Shown here: positions 35,046-47,235 of the stretch, one piece after another | Layout of the letters: each line of letters begins with the position of its first letter | Numbering within the stretch: the first letter of the stretch is position 1 | Assembly (NCBI GenBank): GCA_001599715.1 | Contig: BCHU01000005.1 | Coordinates: 186,001 to 250,000, forward strand | Direction of reading: 5' to 3' | Source of the DNA: Phaeotremella fagi | Taxonomy: Eukaryota > Basidiomycota > Tremellomycetes > Tremellales > Phaeotremellaceae | Length of the DNA: 64,000 bases | Notes under the pieces: generated by a model | What the model saw: only the letters and a program-made list of their open reading frames with translations | Databases searched by the model: none | What the model was told of the DNA's origin: nothing | Program-made: the position numbers and the translations under genes

Positions 35046-35514
35046 GAGTGTGGTTAGCTGTTTGTTGTTGATGTTGACTCTTGATGTATGATCTGACCAG
35101 CAGTAGTAGTTGGTGTGTGTATAAAAATAGATGTATTAAATGACATTCATTTTCTTCTCTTTGATTTAAAACATTCTTTGTAATTAATTAATTCAAAACA
35201 TTATATATACATTACGCTTAAACGCGACTGTCGACGTGGCAACGTGGCACTTGGATACCACGTGGACATGACATATCCCACTCTGGATAAAATCAAAATA
35301 ATAATATAAATAATAATGATAAATGAACGTTGAGTCGTTCTACTGTAGGGTGTCTACGTCGTTAGGAGGGTTGTACCCATACACTACATTACACTTACAC
35401 TGCTTACATTTATTATTAGATTTATTTTATCACTTACATTCCTACTTTCTACTTCCATCTTACAATCTCATATACTATCCCAACCACTGGGTATCCATAA
35501 GAGACTCATCCACA
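35046..35514. promoter_or_regulatory. Divergent promoter region SLC33A1 homologue / RSP5
   Basis: A 469-nt spacer, very AT-rich at 35140-35220 and 35280-35330 (ATAATATAAATAATAATGAT), with a TATATATACATTACG element near 35202. Between these lies a GC-richer patch containing GACGTGGCAACGTGGCAC and CCACGTGGAC near 35233-35267, that is, three ACGTGG/CCACGT cores within about 35 nt, resembling clustered E-box/bZIP sites. Confidence 0.5.
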
Positions 35515-38500
35515 ATGGTTCAACCATCTAGAGCTGATCTGTGAGTTGTATTCCGCTTTCAACCCACTCCATTCCGATGCACAGCCGCGAATAGGCAGTT
35601 GTTGTCCGTTGTCGTCGTCATGAAGAAGAAAGGCATAGACGATATCAATACATTTCTATAACATCACTATAAATACACATATACTGATATCCCATATCAT
35701 AGCTCTAAGAAAATTAGGATTACAAGTAAGAATCAACATCAACAGCAATCAAATCTACCGCTTGCTGACTAAACCCTTTCACTCTCTAGTCGTAGCTGCC
35801 GATTCACTCATTAAACGTGATATCCTACGTCTACCAGATCCATTTGCTATCGTTTCAGTAGATTCTGAACAAATCCATACTACCTCTGTTATCAAGAAGA
35901 CTTTGAACCCTTATTGGAATGAGTAAGTCGAAGACAGAAAATTTTAAATCTCCTTATTCTTATTAACATCCTTTATAGAAACTTTGACATGTAGGTCTTA
36001 TGTTTTGTGCAAGATTTCAACCTAACACTACATAGCACCGTGAAAGATTCGTCCATCGTCGCCGTTCAAATCTTTGACCAACGTAAATTCAAGAAGAAGG
36101 TTAGTTTACAAGTGGTTAGCAACGCAGAATGTTTAACTAATATTGTCATTAGGACCAAGGTTTCCTTGGTGTTATCAACGTCAAAGTTTCCGATGTTATT
36201 GACCTAGAACTTGGTGGGCAAGGTAGGTCAAACTAATAGAACCCAACTGACCTCAGAAATGCTCACTCGTGAGCTCAAAAAGGGTGCCGATAACATGGCA
36301 GTAAACGGGAAACTTATCGTTTACCTCTCCACCCAAACTAACACACCGATTGCCAATCCTGGTCCATCGACCACACAATCCGCTGCAATGCTGTCACCAG
36401 CTGCTAACGGTTCTGCAATCTCTATCAACACTGGTGTATCACCAATGGGCTCCCGACCTGGATCAACCCTTCGTCCGACAAACGCGGATGTTGAATCTCC
36501 AAGCACTACCGTTGCCGAAAGTCCAATCATCACTCAACCATCTGCTGCTGTTCCTCAACCTATCAGCGCTAATCCTTCAGTTTTGAACGGTGCTCCAACT
36601 GTCAACCCCACTGCTCAAGCTGCTTCAACTGGTCAAACCGGTACTAACAATACACCAGGTCATCAATTCGACTCCCACGCTGATCAACAAGGACCATTGC
36701 CTGCAGGTTGGGAACGTCGTATTGATCATCTTGGCAGACAATACTATGTAGATCACAACACTCGAACTACTACATGGAACAGACCAAGTGACAATCAAGT
36801 CAGCAACTCTGCCAGTCAAGCTACTTCTACTGGAGAAGCCCGTGCCAGACACAATCAACGTACACTTGCGGATGATATGCTTGATGTACAGCAACCCACT
36901 GGTACAGGTGCTGTCACTCCATCAGCTGGAGCTGTTCCAGTTCCCGGTGCTACCAACAACTCTACAACCGCTGGATCTGGACCTCTACCCGCTGGTTGGG
37001 AACAGAGGTTCACACCAGAAGGTCGACCTTACTTTGTGGATCACAACACGAGAACTACAACTTGGGTCGATCCACGTCGTCAACAATTGCTTCGTGTCAT
37101 TGCTCCTGGTCAAGGTAACACCACTACCCAACCACAAACTGTTTCTCAATTGGGACCTCTTCCATCAGGTTGGGAAATGCGTCTCACCTCAACGGCCCGT
37201 GTCTACTTTGTGGATCATAACACGAAAACCACGACATGGGATGATCCACGTCTACCATCGTCACTCGACCAAAACGTTCCTCAATACAAACGTGACTTTA
37301 GACGTAAATTGATTTACTTCAGATCTCAACCTGCTTTACGATCAAACACCGGTCAATGTCATATCAAAGTATCTCGTGAGAACATCTTTGAAGGTAGTTA
37401 CACTGAAATCATGAGACAATCACCCACTGATCTCAAGAAACGATTGATGATCAAATTCGAAGGAGAAGATGGTTTGGATTATGGAGGTTTATCAAGAGAA
37501 TTTTTCTTCTTGCTGTCACACGAAATGTTCAACCCTTTCTATTGTCTGTTTGAATATTCAGCCCACGACAATTACACCCTACAAATCAATCCAAATTCAG
37601 GTGTCAACCCTGAACATTTGAATTACTTCAAATTCATAGGTAGATGTTTAGGTTTAGGTATTTTCCATCGTCGATTCTTGGACGCGTATTTCATCGTTTC
37701 GTTCTATAAAATGATTTTGAAGAAGAAAATCACTTTGCAGGATCTTGAATCTGTCGATGCTGGTTTACATCGTGGTTTGACTTGGATGTTGGAGAACGAT
37801 ATCACTGATGTCATCGAGGACACGTTCAGTATCACTGAGGAACATTTCGGTGAATTGGTTACGGTTGATTTGAAGGAGGGCGGTAGGGATATCGAGGTGA
37901 CTGAGGATAACAAGAAGGATTATGTGGAGTAGGTTTGGTTTCTGGATTTGATTGGACGATTACTGATTACGTTTTTAGTCTTGTTACTGAATACCGTATT
38001 TCTCGACGTGTAGCTGAACAATTTGAAGCTTTCATGTCTGGTTTCAACGAGTTGATCCCTCAAGAACTCATCAACGTGTTTGACGAAAGAGAATTGGAGG
38101 TATGTCAACGTTGATGGATATAGCTGATCTTTATTAGCTCTTGATTGGTGGTATGTCAGAAATCGATGTCGACGATTGGATGAAACACACCGATTACCGA
38201 GGATAGTAAGTGTTGTCCATCTGAACTTGATTATCATCCTGACAATAAACTAGTAACCCATCGGACGAAGTCGTCGAATGGTTCTGGAAATGTGTAAGAG
38301 GTTGGCCAGCAGAACGTAAATCACGTTTACTTCAATTCACAACTGGAACCTCAAGAATCCCGGTCAACGGTTTCAAAGATTTACAAGGTTCAGACGGACC
38401 TCGTAGATTCACTATTGAAAAGGCAGGAGAGATCACTCAGTTGCCCAAGAGTCATACTTGTTTCAATAGAATTGGTGGGTTGTTACCTTTGTTAGGGAGA

Positions 38501-38655
38501 TGATTGCTAACTGTGTGCTAGATTTACCTCAATATAAATCTTATGATGTTTTGGAACAGAAATTGACCATTGCGTGAGTTGAAAGAGGACTTCGATGAAG
38601 GATTCAACTGACTCCTCGTAGCGTTGAGGAAACTCTCGGTTTCGGTCAAGAATAA
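35515..38655 (+). CDS. RSP5: HECT ubiquitin ligase Rsp5 (Nedd4 family)
   Basis: An E3 ligase for membrane-protein sorting, working through PPxY substrates or adaptors. Exon 1 is 35515-35540, followed by a 161-nt intron. The C2 domain reads [54 protein letters not shown]; a 12-nt exon (35979-35990) is needed to keep ENFDI in frame. A Ser/Pro/Gln-rich linker leads to three WW domains: [10 protein letters not shown]...[17 protein letters not shown]...TTTWVDP and [10 protein letters not shown]...TTTWDDP. The HECT domain contains [17 protein letters not shown] and the catalytic Cys in [14 protein letters not shown], ending [10 protein letters not shown]. Overall length, about 800 aa, is normal. 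The main exon ends at 37930 and at least three more follow. Confidence 0.96.
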
Positions 38656-38932
38656 GATCAATCGCTCCCCATTTAGACATTTGCTGTTACTGTATCGAAT
38701 TTTTTCTTTTCTCTTTTTACATCCACTCAATTTTAATATAACTTTTCTTTTTCACTTTTTTCCACCCTCATATCAATCAATCAGTCCTTCATCCACTCCA
38801 CCACAGTTTTTTATTTTTTACTTTGTTCGGTTCTATCATACTGTCATGTCGTATGTAAGTTAGTTAAAGGAATGAATGTCGTTATCACACCAAAGTGCAT
38901 AAATCAATACAACCCCAGCATCCATCTTCTGT
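38656..38932. other. Convergent 3' flank RSP5 / SNU23
   Basis: The spacer between two convergent stops is strongly T/C-rich on the plus strand (TTTTTTCTTTTCTCTTTTTA at about 38699-38718), as expected for overlapping 3' untranslated ends. No gene is seen. Confidence 0.5.
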
Positions 38933-39932
38933 TTACCTCTTCTTCCCCCCAAACCCACCGAAACCCATCATATCCTCCAAACTCTTAACCTCCCTCTCCC
39001 TCTCCTCAACATCCTTCCGATTCCCAAATGCCCCCTTAACCCCGTGCCCATCAAGATCATCAACCAACACTCCCTTCCTCTGCAACTCCAAAACCTCCTT
39101 CCGAGCCTCCTTCTTCCTCCTCTTCTCCTCTTTCCTACTAGCTCGATCAACTTGTTCGTTCTCACGGATCTTGGCTAGTCGCTCGTTGAAATCGAAATTC
39201 TTGGCTGTAGTTGCTGTTTTGGTTTTTTCGCGGAGTTCGGCGATTTTTAATCGGACTTGGAGAAGGGTTGATCGGGCTACTTGGGTTGTTTGACCTAGTT
39301 TTGCTAGGTCTTTTTTTTTGGATTTGTTAGGATGGGAGGAGTTGGGGACAGAGAGGGACTTACGGAATCGACTGTTTACGTGATCGAGGTAGGAGATACT
39401 ATCTTTCAAAGTTCTGTTACATAGATCACACTGATCAGAGTCGTAGTCAGTAACAAAAAGGATAACGCGTTTGGTGTTGGGAATGACCCACATAGAATCC
39501 CGGTCCTCTAGGTCCTTTCCCATCAGAAGTAGTCTGCACCAACATGGTTTTATTTAAATTCTTCTCAATCCCCAAATCCTCTTTACGCTGTTCGAGCAAT
39601 TTAGTCGGTTTAGGTAGATTCTCATCTTCGTAGCGAGGTCTTTTACCTGGTGGTTCATGGTTTATTAGATGATGGATTTGGAAGGGGAAAGGGCGGGGGG
39701 GAGGGCTTACCACTTTGCATAGCCTTTTCATTCTCTTTCGCTCTTTCTGCGTAGGCTTCATCTTTCGCTTTGGCTTTGGCTTCCCATTCGTCTTTGTTCC
39801 ATGTTTTTCTGGTTGGTACGGAAGAGGAGGTTGGGGCCGGCGTTGGGGTTGGGGTTGAGGTTGAAGGCTAGGATGGTTAGTTGGGCGAAAAATTTATCTG
39901 CAACTTACTTTCGATTCCTCTTTGTCTGCCAT
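38933..39932 (-). CDS. SNU23: Snu23 / ZMAT2, U4/U6.U5 tri-snRNP zinc-finger protein
   Basis: A tri-snRNP component acting in splicing activation. Five exons: 39932-39909 (MADKEESK), 39867-39711, then the exon starting GKRPRYEDENLPKP, the zinc-finger exon and the final exon ending at 38933. The matrin/U1-type finger is assembled across introns as CDLCNRTLKDSISYLDHVNSRFH (pairs C-x2-C and H-x5-H). The flanking sequence WNKDEWEAKAKAKDEAYAER and LEQRKEDLGIEKNLNKTMLV agrees with the family. The C-terminus is basic, coiled-coil-like (AELREKTKTATTAKNFDFNE, RKEEKRRKKEARKEV) and ends in FGGFGGKKR. The family's usual length, near 200 aa, is exceeded slightly. Confidence 0.92.
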
Positions 39933-41315
39933 GTTGATTCCTGTTGTATGCTTTTTCTGATTATTGGGAATACGGTTGACTTGTGATTGTGTCCAAAAGA
40001 CTAGATTAATTTGACTTATTTAGATGGATGGAATGATTTCATCTGTAAGGTAACGTTGATTTGTGGTTCTGTGAGTGGCGAAAATTCAAGTGGCATAATC
40101 TGACTCCGAGAACTCTTCTGTACAAACTTTGCTAGTAAACTTACTGCTTCGCGAGCAAAGTCATGAATGACTTGACATGGAAATCGTATCAGACTAATAC
40201 CCAAGTACATAGGAGGAACAAGTATCTCCAAATATAGAATACTCATTGTCTGTCAGATGTAAAGTGAGATCGATCGCAATTCGCAAATACGACATGACCG
40301 CCCTCACGTTTCAGAACCACGTTGTGCTACGATTGATCACATCACCTTGACGTGTTCACTCGTTTCAAACTAATCCTCGTGTACACCTTCCTTTGATTGA
40401 ACTTTGTCTGTGCATTTATCCATCACACTCCGATGACCGCAGATTCCTTTCGGATTAGGATGTAGGACATGGAAATTATGAGGGTGATGGTGATGGTAAC
40501 GAAGGCGTAAGTGACTCATAGCAAAGTGATATTATGAGAATCACTGTAACAGCTCAAAATAGACCTATGACCCAACCACTGCGCCCTCCTTTTGTACCCT
40601 CCTTAAAGTTAATCAATCACCGTGGCGCCAATCCCATCACCATCAACGTAACTTACAACGAATGCAGGTACTCCATTTGGTGCGAGAAAAGCCAAGCGAG
40701 TGATCTTAAGTTACTGTCGTGAAGGTATAGCAAAGGAGGGTCATCTAGGGTGAGTGAAATTTATGTTTTTTCTACTTTTCGAGTTGAACAGATTTATTCC
40801 ATCTTTAGCAACACGAAAAATTATTATTAGATATCCCAAAAAAACAAATTTAACCCACTCCGTCACCACCGTTAACGTCACCATCATCACCAACACACAT
40901 CAGGCGCAAAAAAACAAAGTTGCCGATTAATCGAAAAAAAAACCACATGATACGCCAAAAAAATAAAAATTTCCCATTGTTCTCTTGGGGTCCGATCTCT
41001 TCGATCCAGTCATCCAAAAAATATTTTTCATTCCTTAGGACATCTTACAGTACACTGTGTGCTTAGAGTTGACTAGACTTTCCTTGATTTCTATCGCCAC
41101 TGTTAGACCAACTACAGTAGACTTTGGGTTATTGGACTTTTTTTCTGCTCGCTTAATTTATAAAAGGATTCATTCTTTGCATTTGGCATTTTGCATTGCT
41201 TTTTTTCATTCTCATTTTCATTTCATTTAATCAACCGGGGATAAACTATACAATCCATTCTCATAACCATTTCCTATCAGACGTATTACAGTATAACCCA
41301 AACACAGGGTTCAAG
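39933..41315. other. 1.4-kb gene-free region with clustered A-tracts
   Basis: No credible coding sequence. Five A-tracts of 6-9 nt, each preceded by C or G, lie at 40838-40844, 40908-40914, 40934-40942, 40957-40963 and 41016-41021, i.e. within about 185 nt. A TTTATAAAAGG TATA-like element follows at about 41157-41167, roughly 150 nt before the ATG at 41316. This looks like a poly(dA:dT) promoter of the next gene. A short open frame at 40534-40722 has no features and is not called. Confidence 0.5.
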
Positions 41316-42377
41316 ATGTACAACCTCTTGAAATGTTTCTCAACCTGTTTCTCTCGCACAGTGAGTACCACGGTAGTGGCAAAGCAACCCACTCACTAAC
41401 CCATTCAGTCCGAAACCACCCCACTCCTCCAACAAGAAAACCAATTCCCACCCCCGGAAACGGTCTTGACACCGCCTCGAAGACGACCGCAACCCCTCCC
41501 CCATCTCCCCCCCACTCATCATCGACATCCCTCACAAGGCGGGGGTGGTGCGTTTGGTTCAAGGACTTCTCTCTCTACTATGGGTGGGGTTGGGACTGGG
41601 AGATTCGAGAGTCACCAAGGAGAACATCTTGAACGGTTAGAGAACATTTCAAAAGCTTTTGGAGGGTGAGTACATATTCACACTCATCCAATTCCCTTTG
41701 ATTTTTACCATGTGCTAATTGCAATCTTCTGTCCCTCCAGTCATATGCAAGATATCAACCAGAAATCACGTTCTTCAGCCTCAACACCAGCTCTACCAAC
41801 CTTCCCCTTCAACCTCTCCCCAATAGATACCCTCTCCAACACCAAAACCTTGAAACCAACTACCAACCTAACCACGCCCTCCCCAATTCGACCTTCAGCG
41901 CCTTTCCTAGGAAGATCCCATTCTGAAGGTAGTTCATTAGCCTTATTCGCGAAACATCAAATACCCGTTCGAGCGACTAGTGAAGATTCTTCACCTGTTA
42001 GTGGTCGACGACCACGATTGCGTTATCGGAGGGAGAGGAGTTATACGACTAGCAACAGTGGTAGGGTTAAAGGGTTGAGATTGACTGGGATCGAGCGGGG
42101 GAGAAGTCCTGGACCTAGTCGGGTTGTTGGGGTTGATAAGGATAAGCGAGATTCTTCTGAGGACGAGGGTGAGGGTGATGATGAACTTGAAGGGGAGGGG
42201 TCGTCAATCCCACCTAGTCCTGATGTTGAGGATCAGTCAACTTCGGCGTCACAGGTTATACAATACGATTTAGGTCTTCGGGATCTTTTACCTTCTAGAA
42301 CTAAACGGGGAACTCATTCCCATGGTCATCCTCGAGGTCAATCGAAAGGGAAAGGAAGAAGGGTCGTTACTTCGTAA
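41316..42377 (+). CDS. Hypothetical Ser/Arg-rich protein with N-terminal Cys cluster
   Basis: Not recognised with confidence. Three exons: 41316-41360, about 41415-41667, and 41742-42377, phases agreeing, for roughly 310 aa. The N-terminus MYNLLKCFSTCFSRT has two cysteines in a hydrophobic setting and could be palmitoylated (inference). SETTPLLQQENQF follows, then a Pro/His-rich part, a possibly helical HLERLENISKAFGGHMQDINQ, and a long Ser/Arg-rich disordered tail with acidic DEGEGDDELEGEGSS. The layout of acyl-anchor, TPLL and helix faintly recalls LAMTOR1/Meh1 lysosomal anchors, but the N-terminal MG of that family is absent, so I give this only as a suggestion. Confidence 0.6.
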
Positions 42378-43013
42378 TCATGAAATACGTTTCAATCTAC
42401 ACAAGAAAATCTTCAACAAGGTAGCCACTGTATTATATCGTCTGCTCTCAAAGGTTCATCGATATTTTGATTTACTGGTACGACAAGCTGTAATTCTGTT
42501 GATCAAAGGTTTCTATCTACCCTACCGAAAGGCTCGATTAGACGTTTAAAAATAAAACACTCTAATAGGTTTATTTTCAATTGTGTATCGGATCAAAAAA
42601 CGATATCTCAATTCATCTATCATCTTCAACAAGGTTTCATCAAAATTTGACTGTGGATAATCTCAATCTCAATTCCAATCTTCAATTTCAACTTCAATTA
42701 CATTTTTTCCATTTTCATTTTCATTTTCATTTTTTCTTCAAATCAACTCGCATTCAGTGACGACATCTTAACGGAAGATTTGGGGGTCATGTTAACGAAA
42801 TCGAAAAAAACAAAAAGGCTTACAATCAAAATACAATAATCAGTACACTGTATATTCCATATTATTTTTGCATATATCGAAGTCAACATTTGTTTACAAC
42901 ACGTTATTTCTTTCATATGTTGATGCGTTTTTTTATCGAACGTCAATGTTCATATGAATACATCTTACTCTATATACATTACACATAAAAAGCCCACAAC
43001 CAGATTGCGATAA
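42378..43013. other. Convergent 3' region with CATTTT microsatellite
   Basis: No gene seen. The stretch is T-rich on the plus strand. At about 42703-42735 there is a short tandem run of CATTTT units (CATTTTCATTTTCATTTTCA). CAGTACACTGTATATTCC lies at 42841-42858. An open frame extending from 42322 across 42549 is only the antiparallel or shifted reading of the preceding gene end. Confidence 0.5.
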
Positions 43014-44345
43014 TCACTCATCACTAAGTTGAGTTTCAGGTATTTGAGTCTCAGCAGTTCGTCTTCGTCGATTCGATGATTCCTAAAATACCCATAAGTC
43101 ACTGTTGCAACCAACCAAAACTCACCGGTTGAGTGTTACCCTCTTCCTCTTCAAATTCATCATCCTCCTCCTCTTCCTCTTCGCCATCATTCCCACGAGC
43201 TCCACTAGGTCTTTTACGTTTCCTACCGATCGTGTTCCATTGATCTTCACGTTCGGGAACTGATTTCTCACCGATATCCCTTGGTACGTTGATGTCGAAT
43301 GGTTGTTTGCATTTTTCACATTTCCCAGGTTGAACTCTTAGTAATGGTGCATAACAATATGGGTGATAATGTGTATCACCTGTTGTGGTTAGATTATTTT
43401 GCTAAGATGTTGAGATCCACTTACATCCTTCGTAGGTGCATGCCATACCCTAATCGTGTTTTCAGCAAATGTTTTCTTTTGCTTGAGAAACCGGACTCAC
43501 AGTCAAAACCAATTTCTTACATTTCCCACAAATCAGGAAATAATCTTCAAAAGTCGCTTTCAAATATGATTCCAACTCTAAAACAGCTCTTGGACCTAAA
43601 GAGAACCTCCCTCGTCTAGAATTGGTTTGGTTGAAATGAGAATTAGTAAATGCTAGCTAACTTCCTGCGATGGTCAGGTTACCTACTTTGATTTACATAG
43701 CCAACCTCTAGAAACGAATGAGTTTGATAGGATTTCAGCGGTTGATTTCGCCATTGTACCTTTAAGTTTTGAGGCTAGGTTTAAAGCTGAGATTGAACCT
43801 ATTGAATTTGCCGGGTATGAGGTTATGATTGCTGATATCTATCACCATCCATCAAAATCTGATCTACTCTTGAGGAGATCTTTAGGCAACCTACCAGTTC
43901 TCTGTAATAAGAAATCTCGAGTGAAGTATAATCAGTAGCTAATTTAGCTACATCGTTGGCGTCGTTATTGACCTGACAATGTACACTTAGCTTGTATCAT
44001 GAATATCGAGGCTGGCTCACCAAGACCACCCAAACTTTACCACGTCCAGTCTCCTCCCTACCCTCCTTAACAGTCATATCAACTTCTTCCAACAAAGTCG
44101 AAACTTCAGCAATAAACGCTCCAAACCCTTCAGCATCAGGTTGATGACTTGGAGCGAATCTTTCATCGTTCTCTAAGGAGAAGTAGTTAGAAGGGATAGA
44201 ACAACCTCAGCGCCTCCCCCAACACACCTCGACATATTTTGATGGCTCTTTTGTACAACTCTATCGCTGTTTCTCTCCTGATTGCCCTTCTTGATAGGAG
44301 AGTTTGGATGTATATTCTATGTAGATCTGTTGGTTTTACTTTCAT
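43014..44345 (-). CDS. NSE1: Nse1, RING-like subunit of the SMC5-SMC6 complex
   Basis: A nuclear DNA-repair complex subunit with a variant RING. The start is 44345 (MKVKPTDLHRIYIQTLLSRR), the first in-frame ATG. Spliced segments give ENDERFAPSHQPDAEGF, VWVVLVNNDANDVAKLATDY, ISAIITSYPANSIGSIS, STAEILSNSFVSRGWL, FSLGPRAVLELESYL, then zinc ligands ICGKC, MACTYEGC, HYHPYCYAPLL and KCEKCKQPF: paired Cys/Cys-His/Cys as in the Nse1 RING-like domain. An acidic tail (GEEEEEEDDEFEEEG) and ETQIPETQLSDE close the protein at 43014. About seven introns, all GT-AG. It is divergent from the Nop8-like gene with a 194-nt spacer. Confidence 0.9.
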
Positions 44346-44539
44346 TCTGGGTGGACTGGGGTGGATGTTGATGGTTAATGGTCGAAGGTTGATCAACTTT
44401 AACGCGACGAAACAACAACATTGAAATCACGTGATCATATTCGTGCCTGAATCTTGAATTTCAACCTCCTCCTCAAATTTCCAGCTTTCACTTTTCAAAC
44501 CATCTACAATCCTATAATCAACATTTCTATAAAGCCAAC

Positions 44540-47016
44540 ATGGGTGAACCTTCATCCTCATCTTCATCATCAGTCTCCATAACAAGACGGCTACATGTCA
44601 GTGGTCTAACCCCTTCAATAACAACATCACATATCAAAGATAGATTCAATTCCTTCGGGAATGTCAAACAGGTTGAAGAAATGAAAGTTGATGCTTTGGG
44701 TATGTCGTAGAAATGGTTCTCTTGTATCAATTGGAAAGGTACTGATCCTTCGTTTTAGGTCAATTTAGACCTTTTACCTTTCTAACGATAGAAACGACTC
44801 AAGATCAATTACGGAAATGTAAGTTCTCTCTACGGGTAAAACTGACTTTTAGGTTTGAATATTATGTCTGGATCTACTTGGAGAGGGACTCAGCTCAGAT
44901 TAGCAGAGGCTAAACCTAGATATGAAGATCTGTAGGTAGCATCTATGAACTCTAGAACCATACTGATAACCTCCCACTAGCATCGAAAAACAACGTAACC
45001 CGCAACCAGAGGAATTAGAGGTAATCCTTCGTCAAAAAAGGAGAAGATTAAACAAAAGTCGTGCAGAGGACGTAGGAAAATTTGCACAAGATATGCGAAC
45101 AGTCAACGAAAAGAATTATATGGTCAAACCTGTTCGTGACTTTGTTTCTTTTATCTTAGCCTAAAATTGACCTTTTTTTTGGTTAGCATTGGATCCTAAC
45201 ATCCGATCACCAATTGATACGTCCAATATCAATTCGTCCAACCCATCCCCTACCTCCAGCATCTTTACCTCCCCATCGAAAGAACCAAAAACCATCTTTG
45301 AGAGATGACAAAAGACCTCGAACGGCGATCTCAAGAGCTCCACGGAAGGTCATAGATCCCAGACGATGGAATCCAACCTATTTATCTGAAATTGAATTAG
45401 AGGATGAAGAGATGGAATCTGATTATGAGCTTGAGGATGGATGGGAATATCAAACAATCGAAGATAGTCAAGTTACGGATGAAGATGGTAAAACCGTTGT
45501 TGGTCTTTGGAGACGGACTGTTGATGGGGAGATTGTTGATAACGAGGTCGTCTTGGCTAGGAAGAGGGAAGTGGTAGAGGATGAAGGAACGGAGGAATTT
45601 GATGAGATTTTCGAAAGATCTGATTCACCTCTGTTTGCTGGTGTTAATCTGGGTGAGGAGCAAGGACAGGGACGGGAGACTTCGCCTTTGTTCCCTGTTC
45701 GAGGAGGGGACGACGGGGCCGATTTGATCGAGGATGAACAACAATCATCGGAGGAACCATCAGTCGCTGATGAAGTTGAGGTTGAAGTCGAGGTTGAGAA
45801 AATGGCTTCATCACCACTCTTCCCTATCCGAAAGGAATTGACACCTGAGTCAACAGCAGATTCAGAGGAAACACAAGCTTCAGAAGAAAAGTCTATCCCG
45901 GAACAAACAGAAATCGAGATACCACCCGCCTCACCTCTATTCTCATCTAAAAAGTCAATCCCGATTCCCATCTCAGAATCGAAACCCATCAATCCATTAT
46001 TAGAACTAGCAAGAGAAGAGAGAGAAAAGGGATTAAGCGTTTTGAACGCTTTGCTAGGTGATGCCGCAGATGAAGCTGATGGTGTACGGATGAAGAAGAA
46101 TGAATGGGCAGGTTTTGGGGAGGATAGTGAGAGTGAGGAGGAGTTTGGGGTTTTGAGATTGAGAGGTGGAGCTGGGAGTGATGATGGGGAAGAGGAGGAT
46201 GAGGAGAGCGAGGGGTCAGAAGAATCTTCTGATGGCTCTTCAGAATCAGGTTCCGAATCCAGTGATTCCTCTTCTGATTCTGATTCTGATTCTGGATCCT
46301 CGTCCTCAAGCGAAGACTCGGAATCAGAGAAAGCAACAGCTCAACCAACCAAACCTACCACATTGAAAGATATGTTCGCTCCTCGAGCTGATAATGGTGA
46401 GTACCGTCTCAATCGTTTCGCACAGATACAGATACTAATAACATGAACAGCACCAACATTTTCTTTACTCCAAAACCTCGATATCGAATTAGATGAAGAA
46501 ACAGACATCTCACTTCCAGTAACGACCAAAGAAACTGTTGAACCAGAAATCGAAGCTTTACCCGAACAAACCGCCAGAGAACTATTCGACCCTTCACCCT
46601 CAATACCATTGTTCTTCTCAGTTGGTCCCTCGATACCTAGAAACAACGTACGAAATCTAATAGAAGAGGATTACAGCGGTAAAAGGAGTATCGAAGAGGT
46701 TTACGAAGAAGAATATCAAGAGGAGGAGGTGGCGGTACAGCCGGAGGGATATCAGAAACCATGGGTACCGACTGGTGGTGATTCTGGATGGAAACGTAAT
46801 AAAACTACAGGTACAGGTACAGGGGCTGCAGTTGAACTAGGTGTTAGATTGGGTGATGGAGGTGAATTGAAACCGTTTTTCAGGGATGAAAGTGATGAGG
46901 ATATGAAGAATATTTGGGAGAGGGAGAGGGTGGGGTTGACTAAAGAATATAAGAGGAAGTATAGGGAGGCGGTTAAGCAGCGTAAAAGAAGGGGTATTGG
47001 GGAGGAGGAATTGTAG
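44540..47016 (+). CDS. Nop8/NOL8-like nucleolar RRM protein
   Basis: Homologue of the Nop8/NOL8 group of nucleolar 60S biogenesis factors (assignment by layout and motif). The N-terminal RRM is split by introns: TRRLHVSGLTPSITTSHIKD, VEEMKVDALGQFRPFTFLTI, MSGSTWRGTQLRLAEAKP. The conserved block MVKPHWILTSDHQLIRPISI then RPTHPLPP follows the RRM, as in the family. The centre is very acidic, with long Ser/Asp/Glu runs (about 46180-46330). Conserved C-terminal elements are IPLFFSVGPSIPRNN, LKPFFRDESDEDMKNIWERE and REAVKQRKRRGIGEEEL. The last large exon runs 45189-46395 or so and the terminal exon from 46450 to 47016. Expected length is about 770 aa. Confidence 0.82.
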
Positions 47017-47235
47017 ATTCATACATTCATGGCTTCATGTTCTATGTTTTGTGTTTCGCCTGTGTGATTTGTTGAATTTCGCCATTTTATTTTGCGACTA
47101 AACTGTACCACAATTTCGGGTCGTGCCTTGCGGTGCAAGTACTGATGTCATGGATGGTGTATGTCTGACTGGTTAACTCATATGATCGTATTAACAACAG
47201 ACTACTTATCAATACAGGGTTAAACATCATCAAGG

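Noticed and set aside
38624..38863. Plus-strand open frame over the RSP5 3' end
   Set aside because: It reads the T/C-rich 3' untranslated region in another frame; low complexity only.
40534..40722. Small open frame in the 39.9-41.3 kb gap
   Set aside because: No similarity, no introns or promoter logic of its own, and high stop density around it.
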